From: Herbaspirillum sp. SJZ107
GTDB lineage: Bacteria > Pseudomonadota > Gammaproteobacteria > Burkholderiales > Burkholderiaceae_D
DNA length: 64,000 nucleotides
Assembly: GCF_006715485.1 (NCBI RefSeq)
Contig: NZ_VFNH01000001.1
Location: forward strand, 744,001 to 808,000
Reading direction: 5' to 3'
In this document: one piece after another, positions 62,070 through 64,000 of the stretch
Layout of the letters: each line of letters starts with the position of its first letter
How positions within the stretch are numbered: position 1 is the first letter of the stretch
Made by a program: the position numbers and the translations under genes
Notes under the pieces: generated by a model
Database searches by the model: none
Told to the model about the DNA's origin: nothing
The model's input: only the letters and a program-made list of their open reading frames with translations

Positions 62070-64000
62070 TCAACCCGTATTGCGCAGGCCCGCCGCCACG
62101 CCGTTGATCGACAGGTGGATGCCGCGGTGCACCCGCTCGTCGATCTTGTCCGGATCGCCGGCCGCCGCGCGGTGGCGCTGGATCAGTTCCACCTGCAGGT
62201 GATTCAGCGGATCGAGGTAGGCGAAGCGGTTCTGGATCGAGCGCGCCAGCAGCGGGTTGCCGACCAGGCGCTCCTCGTTGCCGGTGACGTCTTCCAGGCA
62301 GCGCAGGGTCTGGTTGTACTCGTCCGAGATGCGCGCGAAGATGCGCTCGCGCAGTTCGACGTCCGGCACCAGTTCCGCATAGCGCGAGGCGATCGCGAGG
62401 TCGGTCTTGGCCAGCACCATGTCCATGTTCGAGAGCAGGGCAGCAAAGAACGGCCACTCTTTCGCCATGGCGCGCAGCAGGGCCAGGCGTTCGTCGCGCG
62501 TGCCTTCGCCGCCGCCGTCGCCGAGCCAGCCCGAGACCGCGGCGCCGAAGCCGAACCAGCCCGGCAGCAGCAGGCGGCACTGGCCCCACGAGAAGCCCCA
62601 CGGGATCGCGCGCAGGTCTTCGATGCGGCGGGTCGACTTGCGCGAGGCCGGGCGCGAACCGAGGTTCAGCTCCGCGATCTCGGCGATCGGGGTGGCGGCG
62701 AAGAAGTAGTCGGTGAAGCCCGGGGTCTCGTACACCAGGTTGCGGTAGGCTTTATAGGCGCGCTGCGACAGCTCGGCCATCACGTCTTCGAAGCGCTGGA
62801 ATTGCTCGACCTGCGCAGCGTCCTCGCCATGCGGCATCAGGCTGGCTTCCAGCGTGGCCGCGACCAGCAGCTCGAGGTTGCGGCGCCCGATTTCCGGGTT
62901 CGAGAATTTCGAGGAGATGATCTCGCCCTGTTCGGTCAGGCGGATCTGGCCGTTGACGGTACCCGGCGGCTGCGCCAGGATCGCGTCGTAGGTCGGGCCG
63001 CCGCCGCGGCCGACGGTGCCGCCGCGGCCGTGGAACAGGCGCAGCTTGACCTTGGCGTCGGCGAACACCTGCACCAGTTTCAGTTCGGCCTGGTACAGCT
63101 CCCAGGTCGAGGTCAGGATGCCGCCGTCCTTGTTCGAATCCGAATAGCCCAGCATGACTTCCTGCAGGCGGCCCTGGCCGTCGATCAGCTTGGTTACCAG
63201 CGGCAGCGCCATCCACTCGGCCATGATGCCGGCGGCGCGCTGCAGGTCGGGGATGGTCTCGAACAGCGGGATCACCATCACGTCGTGGCGGCCTTCGCGC
63301 GGGTGCAGCAGGCCGGTTTCCTTCTGCAGCAACAGCACTTCGAGCAGGTCGGACACGGTCTCGGTGTGCGAGATGATGTAGTTGCGGATCGCGCGGGCGC
63401 CGTAGCGCTGGCGGATCTCGCGCGCGGCGCGCAGCACGCCCAGTTCGGACTCGGCTTCGTCGGAATAGCTCTCGTAGGGGGTGTACAGCAAGCGTGGCTG
63501 GGCCAGCTCGTCGAGCAGCAGTTTCACCTTGGCCGCTTCATCGAGCGCCGCGTAATCGGCCTGCACGCCCGCGCGCGCGAACAGCTCGGCCAGCACGCGC
63601 TCGTGCACGTCCGAACTCTGGCGCATGTCGAGCGAGGCAAGATGGAAACCGAAGATCAGCGCCGCGCGCATCAGGCCCTGCAGGCGCGGCTTGACCAGGA
63701 TCGCGCCGAAGTGCGTTTCCAGCGACTCGGCCACGACCTGCAGCTCGGCGTGGAATTCCTGCGGATCGCGGTAGGGCTCGGCGTGGCCGACTTCCTTGCG
63801 CAGGATGTTGGAGGCGCCCAGTTCGCGCGCGGTCGAGGCCAGGCGCGCATAAATGCCGATCAGGGCGCGGCGGTAGGGCTCGTCCTTGCGGTGCGGCGAA
63901 TGGTCGGGCGAGGCGTCGGCCAGCGCCAGCAGGTGCTGGCTGGCCGGCACCAAGAGGGTCGAGGGCGACAGTTCGGCGCCCAGCGCATGCACTTCGTCGA
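62070..64000 (-). CDS. ppc: Phosphoenolpyruvate carboxylase, C-terminal part (runs off window)
   Basis: 643 codons are visible, reading from the window edge to the stop at 62070, so the N-terminus is missing. Recognised PEPC motifs: [21 protein letters not shown] at the edge, [37 protein letters not shown] (the mobile glycine loop), [12 protein letters not shown] and the C-terminal [12 protein letters not shown]. It makes oxaloacetate from PEP and bicarbonate to refill the TCA cycle. Highly conserved, so the identification is secure. Confidence 0.97.
   Translation of the reverse strand, partial: DEVHALGAELSPSTLLVPASQHLLALADASPDHSPHRKDEPYRRALIGIYARLASTARELGASNILRKEVGHAEPYRDPQEFHAELQVVAESLETHFGAILVKPRLQGLMRAALIFGFHLASLDMRQSSDVHERVLAELFARAGVQADYAALDEAAKVKLLLDELAQPRLLYTPYESYSDEAESELGVLRAAREIRQRYGARAIRNYIISHTETVSDLLEVLLLQKETGLLHPREGRHDVMVIPLFETIPDLQRAAGIMAEWMALPLVTKLIDGQGRLQEVMLGYSDSNKDGGILTSTWELYQAELKLVQVFADAKVKLRLFHGRGGTVGRGGGPTYDAILAQPPGTVNGQIRLTEQGEIISSKFSNPEIGRRNLELLVAATLEASLMPHGEDAAQVEQFQRFEDVMAELSQRAYKAYRNLVYETPGFTDYFFAATPIAEIAELNLGSRPASRKSTRRIEDLRAIPWGFSWGQCRLLLPGWFGFGAAVSGWLGDGGGEGTRDERLALLRAMAKEWPFFAALLSNMDMVLAKTDLAIASRYAELVPDVELRERIFARISDEYNQTLRCLEDVTGNEERLVGNPLLARSIQNRFAYLDPLNHLQVELIQRHRAAAGDPDKIDERVHRGIHLSINGVAAGLRNTG

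Overview
The window is a high-GC chromosomal segment from a betaproteobacterium. Gene content and style (PhbB, suhB divergent from trmJ, a czc cluster, a long RpoD, many OmpA/glycine-zipper envelope proteins, a membrane-bound FAD gluconate-type dehydrogenase) point to the Oxalobacteraceae, most likely the Massilia/Telluria group. This is an inference from protein families, not a taxonomic proof. I saw no rRNA, tRNA, CRISPR array, insertion sequence or prophage.

Layout. 0-6.2 kb: envelope and stress genes: a partial AsmA gene, a DUF4398 lipoprotein, an OmpA/DUF4398 lipoprotein, a ferritin-like protein, the DUF883/YqjE/small-protein set, a glycine-zipper lipoprotein, two secreted proteins with C-x10-C cysteine pairs and a BON-domain lipoprotein. 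6.2-10.7 kb: AI-2E/PerM-type permease, an Lgt-like protein, a BrkB/YihY membrane protein and a major OmpA porin. 11.2-15.8 kb: winged-helix protein, peroxiredoxin-glutaredoxin fusion, MtfA-type peptidase, glycine-zipper protein, PhbB behind an apparent FNR site, and a DksA/TraR protein. 15.8-24.8 kb: a lipoprotein pair, Hyi-type isomerase, a MarR regulator with two palindromic operators, RhlE-type helicase, SuhB, TrmJ, lipase, TetR regulator and a LOG-family nucleosidase.

24.8-30.4 kb is a minus-strand operon of porin, phosphate-binding-like protein, a GGDEF-EAL sensor and a GGDEF cyclase, with stops and starts overlapping or 1 nt apart. 30.7-36.8 kb is a czcI-czcC-czcB-czcA heavy-metal efflux cluster. 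36.8-45.2 kb holds YgjP-type peptidase, a KGG-repeat protein, PurU, YaeQ, a PCu(A)C copper chaperone, a head-GIN protein, a KfrA-like DNA-binding protein, a PilT-like ATPase and AsnB. 45.2-47.8 kb encodes three c-type cytochromes in a row.

47.8-50.1 kb is a compositionally different, more AT-rich patch with decayed genes: a frameshifted small minus-strand gene, a truncated ORF, a YtpQ/DUF1444-like gene split by an apparent 10-nt insertion, a DUF7832-type gene and a zinc-ribbon protein. 50.1-54.9 kb: an RNase D-like exonuclease, a ProQ/FinO protein, a structured intergenic region and rpoD with a very long N-terminal extension. 55.0-57.0 kb: a chemotaxis receptor. 57.1-61.1 kb: a three-gene dehydrogenase (Tat-exported small subunit, GMC flavoprotein, tri-heme cytochrome c). 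The window ends with an outer-membrane transporter-like protein and most of ppc (partial).

Themes: envelope maintenance, metal homeostasis (czc, PCu(A)C, ferritin-like), periplasmic electron transfer, c-di-GMP signalling and carbon storage. No new complete system is obvious. The most unusual items are the C-x10-C repeat proteins, the decayed 47.8-50.1 kb patch, the binding-protein/c-di-GMP operon and several clear regulatory palindromes.
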